A DNA stretch of 64,000 nt from Thermoplasmatales archaeon BRNA1 (GCA_000350305.1 CP002916.1:1240001-1304000); one strand, 5' to 3'. Positions 16,382 through 25,793 are shown, counted from the first letter of the stretch. Notes: generated by a model from the sequence alone, not told the origin. Translations and numbers: made by a program.

Positions 16382-18619
16382 TCAGACGTACTTCTTCCAC
16401 TCGAGGATGCGTTCCCTCATGCCGTCCACGTCGAGTACACCGAGGGCGAATCCCTTGCGGATCAGCTCCTCTGGCACATATTCGTCATACTTCTCGAAAA
16501 TAGGAACTTCCTTGTCGTAGAGGAGCTCCATGGGGTCGATGGGTTCGGATGCCCTCTTGGTCACCGCGGCGTAGAACGTCCCGGAATCCGCCTTCATCGA
16601 AAACTGGATGAAGAACGGCCTGTCGGAATCCAGGCCGGTCAGCCCCAGGTCCTTGGCGCACTTGATCTTGAGGAACCTCTCCAGGGCGAGGAACGAATAT
16701 GTGCCCAGCCACGGGAACAGGCACCACATCTCGCCTCCCAGATGGATGAGGGGCTGCTTGGTTATCCCTGCGAGACGGGCGTTGTTCCTCGCCTCGCCGA
16801 GCCTGGCGACGGCATTCGCCATCAGGTACGGGTAGGAGCTGTCCTCGCAGAGGACCTGCCTCATCCTCTCCAGGATCCTGGTGTGCAGGTCCCCGGGGTC
16901 AAGACCGAAGAACGCGGGGACCTGGCCCTTCACCTCGGTGACCGTTAGCAGATGCCTCTTGAGGTCCACGGTGTCGACCGTCCATACCTTGCCGGCGATG
17001 GCCACCTTCTCCCCGATGGGCGGAGGCCTCACGATGGTCCCCAACTCGACGGATTCGCTTCTGACCGTGAACTCCTCGTTCTCCTGGAATGTGGCAAGGA
17101 AGCGATATGACGAGATGGTCCTCTCCCCTGCGATGCCGACGATCAGTCCGCCCCTCTCGGTCCTCTCGATCTGGTCGGTCTCGATTAGGTGGTTCAGGAG
17201 GATCCGGTAGTCATCCTGGGTGATCCTGTGGAAATAGGAGAGCCTGAGGACCTTCCCCGCAAGCTGGGCGGGAGTCATCTCCCCTCCGCCGGCGAGGGTG
17301 CACATGGTCTGATGGAACAGGAGCGAGTAGGGCAGGCGGTCGAGCCTCGGCGGCTCCACCCACCTCTCCTCCCTGTAGACCTGGACGAGGGCGATGCCGT
17401 GGATGAGCACCCACGGGATGGATGCGGGGAGCATGCTCCTCGCCTCGGACTCGTCCTCGCGCATGACGAACCACATCTCCGGCGGCTGCCCCCTCCTCCC
17501 GGTCCTCCCCATCCTCTGGAGGAAAGCGGACACCGTCCACGGTGCGTCTATCTGGAACGCCCTCTCGAGGCGCCCCACGTCGATTCCCAGCTCAAGGGTG
17601 GCCGTGGTGCAGATGGAGAGGTTCCTCTCCTCGTCCTTCATCGCCTTCTCGGCGGTCTCGCGGAGAGCGGGGGAGATGTTGCCGTGGTGGATCATGAAAC
17701 GGTCCGGTTCACCCTTGTCCTCGCAATAGTGCCTCAGGGTGGAGCAGACCGCCTCGCACTCCTCCCTGGAATTGGAGAATATGAGGCACTTCTTCCCGAG
17801 GGTGTGCTCGAATATGTACGCCAGCCCCGGGTCGGCATTGCGGGGGGCGGCGTCGGTGGCGATATCCAGGGCAGGCATTGCCTGGGACCCTTCGGGAGGG
17901 ACCGCCTGCTCCCTCTGGATGAAGAAATGCTCCATGGAGAGCCTCCACCTGACCTTGGGCTCCTCGATCCTCGGGATGATGGTGCCCCTGCCCGTACCCG
18001 ATGCGAGGAACTCCCCTGCCCTTGCGGGCTCGCCGATGGTCGCGGACAGCCCGATCCTGCGGGGATTGCATCCCGCCAGCCTGGAGAGGCGCTCGATGAT
18101 ACATAGGGTCTGGCCTCCCCTGTCCCCCCTGATGAGGGAGTGTACCTCGTCGATGACTATGAAACGGAGGTCCCCGAACAGCCTCACGATGTCCCCGTGC
18201 TTGTGGAGGAGCATGCCTTCCAGGGATTCGGGGGTGATCTGGAGGATGCCCGATGGGTGCCTGATGAACTTCTCCTTGTGGCTCTGATTGACGTCCCCGT
18301 GCCAGTGCCAGACGGGGATGTCCGCCTCCTGGCACAGTTGGTTGAGACGCTCGAACTGGTCGTTGATCAGCGCCTTCAGCGGACCGATGTATATCGCTCC
18401 GACGGATGCCGGGGGGTTCTCCGACAGCAGCGTGAGGATTGGGAAGAATGCGGCCTCCGTCTTACCGGAGGCGGTGGATGCGGTGAGGAGGACGTTCTCC
18501 TCCGAGTTGAAGATGGCGTCAGCGGCAGCCATCTGGATCCCGCGGAGGGATTCCCAGCGGTTCCTGTAGATGAAGTCCCTGATGAAGGGTGCGTACCTGT
18601 CGAAGACCTCGTTGCCCAT
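16382..18619 (-). CDS. DEAD/DEAH helicase, Lhr / BrxHI-like
   Basis: Superfamily 2 helicase of 745 residues: Walker A TASTASGKT (about 47-54), DEVH (157-160), SAT (192-194) and motif VI QRMGRTGRRGQ (near 380), then a winged-helix and C-terminal region as in Lhr-type enzymes. ATG 18619 is chosen; the longer GTG start at 18652 lies inside the upstream gene. Third gene of a tight unit with a BrxD-like ATPase (4-nt gap) and a TerB-domain protein. Helicases of this group (BrxHI) pair with BrxD in type 2 BREX phage defence. No PglZ, methylase or other BREX gene is present here. Confidence 0.88.
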   Translation of the reverse strand: MGNEVFDRYAPFIRDFIYRNRWESLRGIQMAAADAIFNSEENVLLTASTASGKTEAAFFPILTLLSENPPASVGAIYIGPLKALINDQFERLNQLCQEADIPVWHWHGDVNQSHKEKFIRHPSGILQITPESLEGMLLHKHGDIVRLFGDLRFIVIDEVHSLIRGDRGGQTLCIIERLSRLAGCNPRRIGLSATIGEPARAGEFLASGTGRGTIIPRIEEPKVRWRLSMEHFFIQREQAVPPEGSQAMPALDIATDAAPRNADPGLAYIFEHTLGKKCLIFSNSREECEAVCSTLRHYCEDKGEPDRFMIHHGNISPALRETAEKAMKDEERNLSICTTATLELGIDVGRLERAFQIDAPWTVSAFLQRMGRTGRRGQPPEMWFVMREDESEARSMLPASIPWVLIHGIALVQVYREERWVEPPRLDRLPYSLLFHQTMCTLAGGGEMTPAQLAGKVLRLSYFHRITQDDYRILLNHLIETDQIERTERGGLIVGIAGERTISSYRFLATFQENEEFTVRSESVELGTIVRPPPIGEKVAIAGKVWTVDTVDLKRHLLTVTEVKGQVPAFFGLDPGDLHTRILERMRQVLCEDSSYPYLMANAVARLGEARNNARLAGITKQPLIHLGGEMWCLFPWLGTYSFLALERFLKIKCAKDLGLTGLDSDRPFFIQFSMKADSGTFYAAVTKRASEPIDPMELLYDKEVPIFEKYDEYVPEELIRKGFALGVLDVDGMRERILEWKKYV

Positions 18620-18623
18620 GGTA

Positions 18624-19928
18624 TCAGAGCTCGAACTCCGGGATCTCGTCACCGTCCCCTTCGGGACCAGCCTTCGCGTAGTCGAAATCCCCCGAATTCA
18701 GGAGCTGCGCCACATCCGTGTCAGGGTGCTGGTAGAGGATGTCCAGGAGCTCGATGAAGTCCCTGATGATCTCCCTGGGGGTGATGTGGGAGTCCGCACC
18801 TACGCGGGAATACTCGATCTTGATGAACGTGACCAGGTCCCCCTCGGTGAGCCTCCTCTCGTAGTCGAAAAGGATGGCGTGTATGTCAGAAAGCTTCTCC
18901 ACCAGGACGGTCATCTCCTCATAAGTGAGGGGATCCAGTTTGATGACGGGGGCCAGCATGTCCTTCCTGCCCTCGGAGGCGAACCTGCCGTCGGACAGGC
19001 GTGACCTGAGGGCCTCGTAACTGTAAACACCTCTCTGGGTGTTCTCGATGCACTCCGGGGTGCCGCACATGATGATCCCGAGGTAGCGGGCCTTTCCCTG
19101 AAGGACGTCGTTGTACATCGTCAGGATCTTCTCGTAGTTGTTCTCCCTGGAGATGCGGTTGGGAATCTTGTAAATGTTGACGAGCTCGTCCACGAGCATC
19201 ATCATGCCCGCGTAACCGGCCTGCTTTAGGAAGAACGCGAACAGCTTGACGTACTCGTACCAGTCGTCGTCGGTTATCACTATGTTGACGCCGAGGTCGT
19301 TCTTCGCCTCGGTCTTGTTCTGGTACTCCCCGCGGAACCAGCGGACGACCTTGGCCTTGGCCATGTCGTCCCCCTCCGCGAAGGCACGGTAGTAGAGGAT
19401 GAGCAGTCTCGCGAAATCGAATCCGTGGACCATCTCGTTCATCGAGAGGACTATCTCCCCGATCCTCTTCTCCACCGCCTTAGGGAAATCCGGGGAATCC
19501 GGCGATACTGTCTGGGACGTCTGGCTCTGTGCTTCGGAGATCCACCTGTCGAGGATGAGTGTGAGCGCTCCTCCCTCGGGTTTGGTGCGGGTGCTCATGT
19601 TGCGGATGAGCTCCCTGTATGTGGCCAGCCCCTGGCCCTTGTTGCCGTGCAGCTTCCTCTCCGGGGACAGGTCCCCGTCGATGACCACGAAGTTCCTGTC
19701 CATGACGTAGTTCCTGACGGCCTGGAGCAGGAACGATTTGCCGCTCCCGTACCTCCCCTCGATGAATCTGAAGGTCGCTCCGCCGTCGGCGATGATCTCC
19801 ACGTCGTTGAGGAGAGCGTCGACCTCGGTCCTGCGGCCGACGGTGATGTACGGCAGGCCTATGCGGGGCACCACACCCCCCTTCAGGGAATTGATGACTG
19901 TGGATGCCACCCTCTTGGGTATCTTCAC
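18624..19928 (-). CDS. BrxD-like ATP-binding protein (DUF2791)
   Basis: 434-residue P-loop ATPase with Walker A GRYGSGKS (58-65) and Walker B MMMLVDE near 247, and the family opening RRTEVDALL. It matches the BREX ATP-binding (DUF2791/BrxD) family. Starts at GTG 19928, overlapping the TerB gene's TGA (GTGA), and ends four bases before the helicase ATG, so all three are one coupled operon. In the family such ATPases are thought to load or regulate partners on DNA; the function here is inference. Confidence 0.88.
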   Translation of the reverse strand: MKIPKRVASTVINSLKGGVVPRIGLPYITVGRRTEVDALLNDVEIIADGGATFRFIEGRYGSGKSFLLQAVRNYVMDRNFVVIDGDLSPERKLHGNKGQGLATYRELIRNMSTRTKPEGGALTLILDRWISEAQSQTSQTVSPDSPDFPKAVEKRIGEIVLSMNEMVHGFDFARLLILYYRAFAEGDDMAKAKVVRWFRGEYQNKTEAKNDLGVNIVITDDDWYEYVKLFAFFLKQAGYAGMMMLVDELVNIYKIPNRISRENNYEKILTMYNDVLQGKARYLGIIMCGTPECIENTQRGVYSYEALRSRLSDGRFASEGRKDMLAPVIKLDPLTYEEMTVLVEKLSDIHAILFDYERRLTEGDLVTFIKIEYSRVGADSHITPREIIRDFIELLDILYQHPDTDVAQLLNSGDFDYAKAGPEGDGDEIPEFEL

Positions 19929-21736
19929 GGCCGTACTATCACCTTCAGTTCCTCCACGTAATCCCCGACTATCTCGGGCCTCCCGGATTCCTCGGTCAGG
20001 ACGGAGTCGCCGAACTCGTCGAAGAGCTTGCCGTTGATGGAGTCCACAACGACGGACAGCATCATGCGTTTGGACTTTAATACCTCATCCCACGCGCCTC
20101 CGTACAGCAGGCGCCTGACGAACTCGTACTCGTCCGGGGTGAGGGGTGTGTCGGCGGGAACCTCCCGGAGTTCCTCCTCGGGAACGGGTTCCTGCGCCCT
20201 CTCCTCCGAGGTCATGATCTTCTCCATGGTGGTCTCGGCATCCCTGCGGATGTCCACCAGTCTGGAGGTGTCCACCTCGACCTTGGGAATGGAACGAATC
20301 CTCTTCTCCTCGAACCACTCGTCGGCGGCGGTCCTGACGAAGTCCTCCACGGCGTCGTTCTCCCTGGGTTTCAGGGCGGGCTTGATCCCCAGTCTCTCCC
20401 TGAGATGGAGGTCTGTGCATCTCGCCACCTCCCCCAGGAACTTGTTGCAGGAGGGATGCTTGGAATGGGTGACCTTGATCCACACGCTGCCGCTGCAGCG
20501 GTAGTCCGCCACCCCCGGCACGGAGTAGACGTAGTCGTCCCTTTTCCCCGCGTCGTAGAACACGGCGGTGGGGAACATGCGGTAGTAGGAGTTCACGTTC
20601 TTGCGGAACATCATGTCGCAGAGTCCCTTCCCGCCGTCCTCCCTAAACGCGGCATCCGCGTTCCTGAGCGCCCTGACGAAAACCTCCTGGGTGTCTTCCG
20701 GATAGAGCGCGTTGACCTTCATGGACTCGATACGGTAGCTCGAGATCAGAGGTGCCAGGGACATCAGTTTCTCCGGCGGGCAGTTCTTCAGGTCGGAAAG
20801 GCAGAGGTATGCCTCCTCGGATCCGGTGCGGTTGATGTCGGGGGATTCGATGTTATAGCAGGCCGCGAAGTCGGAGAGCCAGATGTAGTCATACGGGAAG
20901 AGGGCGACGTCGATCTTCGCATAATCGTCCAGGAAACCCTTCAGCATCCCGAACCCCTCCTCCGGGTCCTTCCACCCTATGCCGTTGATGAGTTCGCAGA
21001 CGTAGGTGTACGCGTAGGACGGATAGGTCTCCTCCAGGACGCCCTTCCTCACCCCGGTCCTCCATGTAAAGTATCCCCTTATCTGGGCATTCCCCATCAT
21101 CCTGTACGTCTGGAAGGGCTGGGAGAACGACCCCTCGAACGGACAGTCGTCCTCGTAGTCCTCCATGAAACGGGCCATACGGTAGAAGATGACGGGTTCG
21201 GAGAGCATGTGGTAATCGTCCCTGGTGAACAGGTTGCGCATCTCGCGGATCCTCTCTGGGACGTCTTCTGGTTCCGCCGGGACGGAACCGTCAAGGCTAG
21301 AATCGCCGTAGACCCTGCCCTTGAAGCTGTTCTGTTCGCGGATCCTTTTGGCTAGGTACGACAATCTTGCCTTCGTGTCCCCTGCGGTGGTCGAATAAGA
21401 GGTCTTCTGGCCTATCGCCCCGTATGCGATGTCCACGGCCTCGCAGACCATGTTGAAGCCGACGGAACCGTCCAGGTCGATGGATATCCAATCGTCCTTC
21501 ATCATGCGGTTGGATGCGTGGACCCCCTCGATCCCCCTGAACAGTTCGATGGCGTTCTTGCATCCCTGCAGGTCGATCACATCGACAGTACCAGATCTGC
21601 CGTTCCTTGTGCGGATGAATCCGAACCACCTGCCGTTGGGGGCTTTGAAAACCAGGGAGTCCGGGTCGGAGCGCACGACAGGTTCGCCGGCCGCTCCGTA
21701 GGAATCGCCGATGAACTTGATCAGTGACTCCCTCAT
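19925..21736 (-). CDS. YjbR-like / TerB_N / TerB_C multidomain protein
   Basis: 603 residues from ATG 21736 (a TTG at 21751 behind GAGGGG is the alternative). Three parts are visible. Residues 1-105 resemble MmcQ/YjbR DNA-binding-like proteins (NRMMKDDWISIDLDGS). About 150-370 is a TerB_N domain (RGYFTWRTGVRKG, then YVCELINGIGWKDPEEG). About 450-600 resembles TerB_C. TerB domains were named from tellurite resistance, but this architecture with an ATPase and a helicase points to DNA processing or defence. First gene of the three-gene operon. Confidence 0.78.
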   Translation of the reverse strand: MRESLIKFIGDSYGAAGEPVVRSDPDSLVFKAPNGRWFGFIRTRNGRSGTVDVIDLQGCKNAIELFRGIEGVHASNRMMKDDWISIDLDGSVGFNMVCEAVDIAYGAIGQKTSYSTTAGDTKARLSYLAKRIREQNSFKGRVYGDSSLDGSVPAEPEDVPERIREMRNLFTRDDYHMLSEPVIFYRMARFMEDYEDDCPFEGSFSQPFQTYRMMGNAQIRGYFTWRTGVRKGVLEETYPSYAYTYVCELINGIGWKDPEEGFGMLKGFLDDYAKIDVALFPYDYIWLSDFAACYNIESPDINRTGSEEAYLCLSDLKNCPPEKLMSLAPLISSYRIESMKVNALYPEDTQEVFVRALRNADAAFREDGGKGLCDMMFRKNVNSYYRMFPTAVFYDAGKRDDYVYSVPGVADYRCSGSVWIKVTHSKHPSCNKFLGEVARCTDLHLRERLGIKPALKPRENDAVEDFVRTAADEWFEEKRIRSIPKVEVDTSRLVDIRRDAETTMEKIMTSEERAQEPVPEEELREVPADTPLTPDEYEFVRRLLYGGAWDEVLKSKRMMLSVVVDSINGKLFDEFGDSVLTEESGRPEIVGDYVEELKVIVRP

Positions 21737-21817
21737 GCTTGTTCCGGACAATGCGAACCCCTCTGCCTACCATAGGGTTTCGGGCTATTTACTTCCTGTC
21801 AAGTTATAGAAAGGGAC

Positions 21818-21839
21818 GGGGGCAAAGCCCCCTGAAGTT
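21818..21839 (-). terminator. Hairpin downstream of the small membrane protein gene
   Basis: GGGGGC-AAA-GCCCCC perfect hairpin between two minus-strand genes; read on the minus strand it is followed by GTCCCTTTCT. It separates the 21840 gene from the TerB operon, which has its own TATA-like CTATAACTT at about 21801-21809. Confidence 0.55.
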
Positions 21840-22232
21840 TCAATTCTTGGACTTGTGATATGACCAGATGACCACAATCAGGATCACCGCCACCGGGATG
21901 ACGGCGTCCAGCAGCCTGCCCAGCAGCCAATAGGCGATGATGAGCGCGATGACGCCGACCACACCGAACCTCTTCAGGATCGCGCTTCCGCCGAGCACCA
22001 TCGAGAAGATGATCAGCACGATGAACATGATTATGGTGACGATGGTTCCGGAGGACAGCGATGCTACGGTGGCGTTGCCTATCAGGTCGGACACGATGGG
22101 CTGGATGAGTATGTCGCAGACCACCGGGACGGCGACGACCAGGAGCAGGGTGCAGATGAGTCCGCCCACGAAGGACGACAGGAATCCGCTCTCTCCTTTG
22201 GCCTTGACGATCTTTTCTTTCTTCTTTGCCAT
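21840..22232 (-). CDS. Small integral membrane protein, unknown
   Basis: 130 residues from ATG 22232: a Lys-rich start (MAKKKEKIVKAKGE), then four hydrophobic segments (about 24-45, 60-82, 88-108 and 108-125) and a short basic end. I do not recognise a family. Follows the P-type ATPase in the same direction with a 64-bp gap. A GGGGTG site precedes the chosen start. Confidence 0.7.
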   Translation of the reverse strand: MAKKKEKIVKAKGESGFLSSFVGGLICTLLLVVAVPVVCDILIQPIVSDLIGNATVASLSSGTIVTIIMFIVLIIFSMVLGGSAILKRFGVVGVIALIIAYWLLGRLLDAVIPVAVILIVVIWSYHKSKN

Positions 22233-22296
22233 GAGGGCACCCCTATGCCTATCCATGCTGTTTCGGATAGAAATATGTGATTGCCCGCCCGGAAAG

Positions 22297-24165
22297 TCAC
22301 TTCCTCTGCGCCAGGAGCAGCAGGAACGAGTTCACTACGACCGCCACGGAGCCCACGTTGTGCACGATGGCTCCGAGGACTGGACCGACGATTCCGAACA
22401 CCGCTAGGGCGACGGCCATGAAGTTCCAGCACATGGCGAACACGATGTTGTTCCTGATCTTGGACATCATCCTTCCGGAAACGAACTGGAGATGCGGGAT
22501 CCTCCCGATCTCGTCGCCGACCAGGACCATGTCCGCCGCATCTAGAGCGATGCCGGTCCCGGTCCCTCCCATCGCTATCCCGACGTCCGCAGCCTTGAGG
22601 GACGGTGCATCGTTGATACCGTCGCCGACCATGCAGACCCTGTGCCCCTCGGACTGCATGTCCCTGATACGGGACATCTTGTCCTCCGGGCGGCACTCCG
22701 CCCTGAACTCGGAGATGCCCGCCTCCCCTGCGATGTGGGAGGCGGTATTCTCGGAATCGCCGGTGAGGAGGACGCACTCCGCGCCCTCCGCACGTATCTC
22801 GGACACCGCTTCGGCAGAATCCTGCCTGATGGGATCGGAGAGAACGATCACGCCCTCCGCCCTTCCGTCGACGGAAACGAACACGCATATCGACCCGCCC
22901 CCGGTTGCCTCGGATGCCGCTTCCCCGAGCGCATCCGGGACGGCGATGCCGGACTCCTCCATGAACCTGGAGCTGCCGACAAGGACCTTCCTTCCCGAGA
23001 CGGATGCCGATACACCGCCGCCCACCGAGATGGAGAAATCGTCTGGCTTCTCCGCATCGGATGAAGATGCGATGGCCTTCCCCAGAGGATGCTCGGAGAG
23101 GGATTCTGCGGAAGCGGCGAGAGACAGTATCTCCCCCTCTTCCATTCCTCCCGCGGAGACGACCCTCTCAACCTTGGGCCTCCCCTCTGTGAGGGTACCG
23201 GTCTTGTCGAAGACCACCCTGTCCACCGATGCCATCTTCTCCAGGGCGTCCCCGTCGCGTACGAGGATGTTGCGGTGTGCCAGATTGCCTATCGCCGCCA
23301 CAACGGCGGTGGGCGTTGCGAGTATGAATGCACAGGGGCAGAACACGATCATGACCGTGAGTGCACGCTCGACGTCCCTGAACGCGAGATAGGTCACCAG
23401 GGTGATGCCGAACACCAGCGCCACGAGATAGGTGGCCCACCTGTCGGCGGTACGGACGATCCTCGTACGGTCGGCATCGGCGGACTCGACCATGGCGACG
23501 AGCTTCTGGAAGGATGACTCGGAAGCGGTCTTGGTCACCTCCATCTCGAAGGTACCCATCTGGTTGACCGTTCCGCTGAATACCTCGTCGCCCTCCGCCT
23601 TGTCCACGGGCATCGATTCCCCGGTAAGGGAGGACTGATCCACCGAGGTCCTGCCGGAGACGACGAAACCGTCCAGGGGGATGGATTCCCCGGCGATGAC
23701 ACGGAGTTTTTCGCCGACGGAGACCGACTCGGCCTCGACCTCTGTCTCCTCTCCGTCGCGTATGACGCGCGCCCTGGTCGGAACCATCTCGGCGAGCTCT
23801 TCTATCCCCCTGCGGGACTTCTCCGAAGAGTAGTCCTCCAGAAGACCTCCCAGAGACATGATGAAGGCGACCTCTCCGGCTGCGAAGTACTCGCCGAGGG
23901 CTATCGATGCGATGAGCGCCATCGCCACGAGGACGTCGGCCTTGATGTCGTGCCTGAGGACCAGCCCGGTCGCCGCATCCCAGAGGATCGGCACTCCGCA
24001 GAGTATGATGGCTACCCAGGCGGGATCCGCCCATTCCGGATCGATCATCCCCTCGTGATCGAGGATGAACGAGAGCATCAGCGACACCAGGGAAACGGCC
24101 ACCATCAGCGCTGACCGCTTCAGCTCGTCACGGAATACATCGACGATAATCGAACTGCTTTTCAC
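22297..24165 (-). CDS. Heavy-metal P1B-type ATPase
   Basis: Metal efflux pump of 622 residues. The transmembrane metal site CPC is at 276-278, the phosphorylation site DKTGT at 320-324, the actuator loop TGES at 181-184 and the hinge MVGDGINDAPS near 545. No N-terminal HMA domain or His-rich tail is present, so metal specificity (Zn/Cd, Co or Cu) cannot be read. GTG 24165 is the start, about 26 bp from a TATA-like GGTTAAATCC, which predicts a leaderless transcript. Confidence 0.93.
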   Translation of the reverse strand: MKSSSIIVDVFRDELKRSALMVAVSLVSLMLSFILDHEGMIDPEWADPAWVAIILCGVPILWDAATGLVLRHDIKADVLVAMALIASIALGEYFAAGEVAFIMSLGGLLEDYSSEKSRRGIEELAEMVPTRARVIRDGEETEVEAESVSVGEKLRVIAGESIPLDGFVVSGRTSVDQSSLTGESMPVDKAEGDEVFSGTVNQMGTFEMEVTKTASESSFQKLVAMVESADADRTRIVRTADRWATYLVALVFGITLVTYLAFRDVERALTVMIVFCPCAFILATPTAVVAAIGNLAHRNILVRDGDALEKMASVDRVVFDKTGTLTEGRPKVERVVSAGGMEEGEILSLAASAESLSEHPLGKAIASSSDAEKPDDFSISVGGGVSASVSGRKVLVGSSRFMEESGIAVPDALGEAASEATGGGSICVFVSVDGRAEGVIVLSDPIRQDSAEAVSEIRAEGAECVLLTGDSENTASHIAGEAGISEFRAECRPEDKMSRIRDMQSEGHRVCMVGDGINDAPSLKAADVGIAMGGTGTGIALDAADMVLVGDEIGRIPHLQFVSGRMMSKIRNNIVFAMCWNFMAVALAVFGIVGPVLGAIVHNVGSVAVVVNSFLLLLAQRK

Positions 24166-24393
24166 GATGTATTACTCAGAATATACGGATTTAACCGTAT
24201 CATCGCTGAAATCTACCAATAATAATCGAGAGAAAATAATGTGCAACGGGTAGCAAAAAGCGAGAATAGTTGTTATTTGGAACATACTCTGATTATTTGA
24301 GTATAATTCCGTTTTCCGCGTATTCGACTATTGACGAATGCTAATCGGGGAATCGCAACGGGATGTCTTCCGTAGAGCAATAGAGGCGGGTAA

Positions 24394-24498
24394 GGGCTCC
24401 CCGAACTCGGAACAGTGGCGGCCAGTAATCGAAAAATAAAGTCAATGACCCCTGAATATGGGGCATTCAAAACGGTTCAAATCCATTTTGGTCAATGG
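24394..24498. repeat. 105-bp repeat, copy 1
   Basis: Starts GGGCTCCCCGAACTC, contains GTCAATGACCCC and GGTTCAAATCC, ends TTGGTCAATGG. Same length as copy 2 with small offsets. The left end resembles a more degraded tRNA acceptor/T-arm copy. Confidence 0.6.
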
Positions 24499-24679
24499 TT
24501 CAGATTATAGGTTTCGTCATTCATCGCTGAGATCGCTCGGTGTATATGCTACCTTGATAATCCTCACGAGTTTCCTGTCCTCGATTATCAATGGGTCGCA
24601 TAGTATGTAACATTATAGTGTACATAATTATGTCACGACAAGACAGCAGGGCGAGTGAATTAGAATATGAAGTTGATTG

Positions 24680-24704
24680 GTGGGCCCCCCCGAACTTGAA
24701 AGGA
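24680..24704 (-). other. Candidate att site: copy of the tRNA-Pro(GGG) 3' end
   Basis: GTGGGCCCCCCC followed by GAACTTGAA matches, on the minus strand, the acceptor and T-arm end of the tRNA-Pro gene at 28667-28739 (12 identical bases, then a diverged T loop). Same orientation as the tRNA, 3,986 bp away, as expected for the far attachment site of an element inserted into the tRNA 3' end. Confidence 0.55.
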
Positions 24705-24786
24705 CATAGGCCAGCAGTCGAAAAAATAATTCAATGACCCCCTAAAACAAGGCATTGAATTGTTGCAAATCCAAATTTGTCAATGG
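24682..24786. repeat. 105-bp repeat, copy 2
   Basis: Second copy of the 105-bp sequence, 288 bp to the right of the first; its left end is the candidate att site. It ends TTTGTCAATGG, 29 bp before the stop of the GIY-YIG gene. Confidence 0.6.
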
Positions 24787-24815
24787 TAAATGGATAGTAA
24801 AGAAAGGCGGACCAT

Positions 24816-25681
24816 TCAATTCGAGAGGTATTCTTCGATCGATTGATGGTCATCATTGACCCATGCTTGCCTGCCGTTGGTGCTGTTTCCGCATATCACC
24901 GAGGCAGCTGCGGAGTACGATGAGAACAGATAATCCGTGACGAATATGTCGTTGACAATCACTCCATCGTTGATCAGTTTCTCTCTGAGAACGTTGTATC
25001 CCTTGTTCTTGAAGGAGGGAGTGGTGTCATGTCTGATCTTTGAGTTCTTCAACACCAGGATCCCCTCAGGAACGATAATCCCGTGGGCGTCACAACCGAT
25101 CTTTGGCCAAGTGCAGTTGAAGATTACAGTTTCGGAATCAATGTTTGCAGAAGTATCGATGTCCGATCTGCCTGCATCAGTCTTCTTGAAAGGTTTGACA
25201 GGTGAGTATTTCTGTAAGAATCTGTACCCCATGGCACCGAAGGTGATGATGAGATTGTCCAGATATTCCTCGGTCTCTGCTTTATCCTTCATGGAAAGCT
25301 TGGATTGTTTAGGCTCGTTTCCATTCATGACCTCGCATCTTCCGGAAGAACGAGCAAGGTTGTAGAGTCTGTTTTCCAGATACTTGATCTTGGCCTTGTT
25401 AAGAGTAGCATCTTTGCTGCAGAACGCAACACATTCGTTCCAGTCCTGCCATTCTTTGTCTCCGTTGTTGTAATGTTGCATCAAACGGTAGTGGACATCT
25501 TCGGTTTCTCCGATATAAATAGCGTATCCAGAATCATCATCTGTTCTTCCAATCAGGAAATAAACGCCGGGCGTATCCAGATAAAGTTGATGTAACTGAA
25601 CATCTTCTGGTTAATCCGGTTGAGTTCCATCTTTACTGGGCGGGCTTCTTCCCACTTCACGTATTCGTATTTACGACTCAC
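24816..25681 (-). pseudogene. GIY-YIG nuclease-family gene with DUF4357 tail, frameshifted
   Basis: Two frames make one protein. From GTG 25681, with GAGGTG upstream, the frame reads MSRKYEYVKWEEARPVKMEL and runs on to a TGA shortly after. A shift near 25590-25610 restores LDTPGVYFLIG and AIYIGETED, the GIY-YIG motif pair, and continues to TGA 24816. The C-terminal half is a DUF4357 domain (GILVLKNSKIRHD, then KGYNVLREKLINDGVI, TDYLFSSYSAAASVICG). No start codon opens the second frame near the GIY motif. It is a pseudogene, a programmed shift or a sequence error. Adjacent to the helicase gene on the same strand. Confidence 0.65.
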
Positions 25682-25793
25682 GGATTTACACCTCTGTAAA
25701 TCATACTCTTACGGCTCTCATGATATTTAATGGGATTACACGACTTGATTTCATAACGCCATGTCATGAAAGAATAAATGGATAGAGAATCAA

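Larger units (their letters stand above)
24166..24815. other. 650-bp AT-rich non-coding stretch with two related 105-bp repeats
   Basis: No convincing gene. It holds two imperfect copies (24394-24498 and 24682-24786) of a 105-bp sequence, about three-quarters identical by eye. Each begins with a sequence like the 3' end of a minus-strand tRNA-Pro and ends with TCAATGG. Base composition is clearly richer in AT than the flanking genes. Read as decayed integration junctions of the island to the right. Confidence 0.6.

Noticed and set aside
24273-24470. 65-codon minus-strand frame in the AT-rich gap
   Set aside because: No ribosome site, no recognisable sequence, and it overlaps the 105-bp repeat copy 1.
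24394-24786. Possible CRISPR array from the repeated words
   Set aside because: Only two long imperfect copies 288 bp apart, no short regular repeat-spacer unit and no cas genes in the window.
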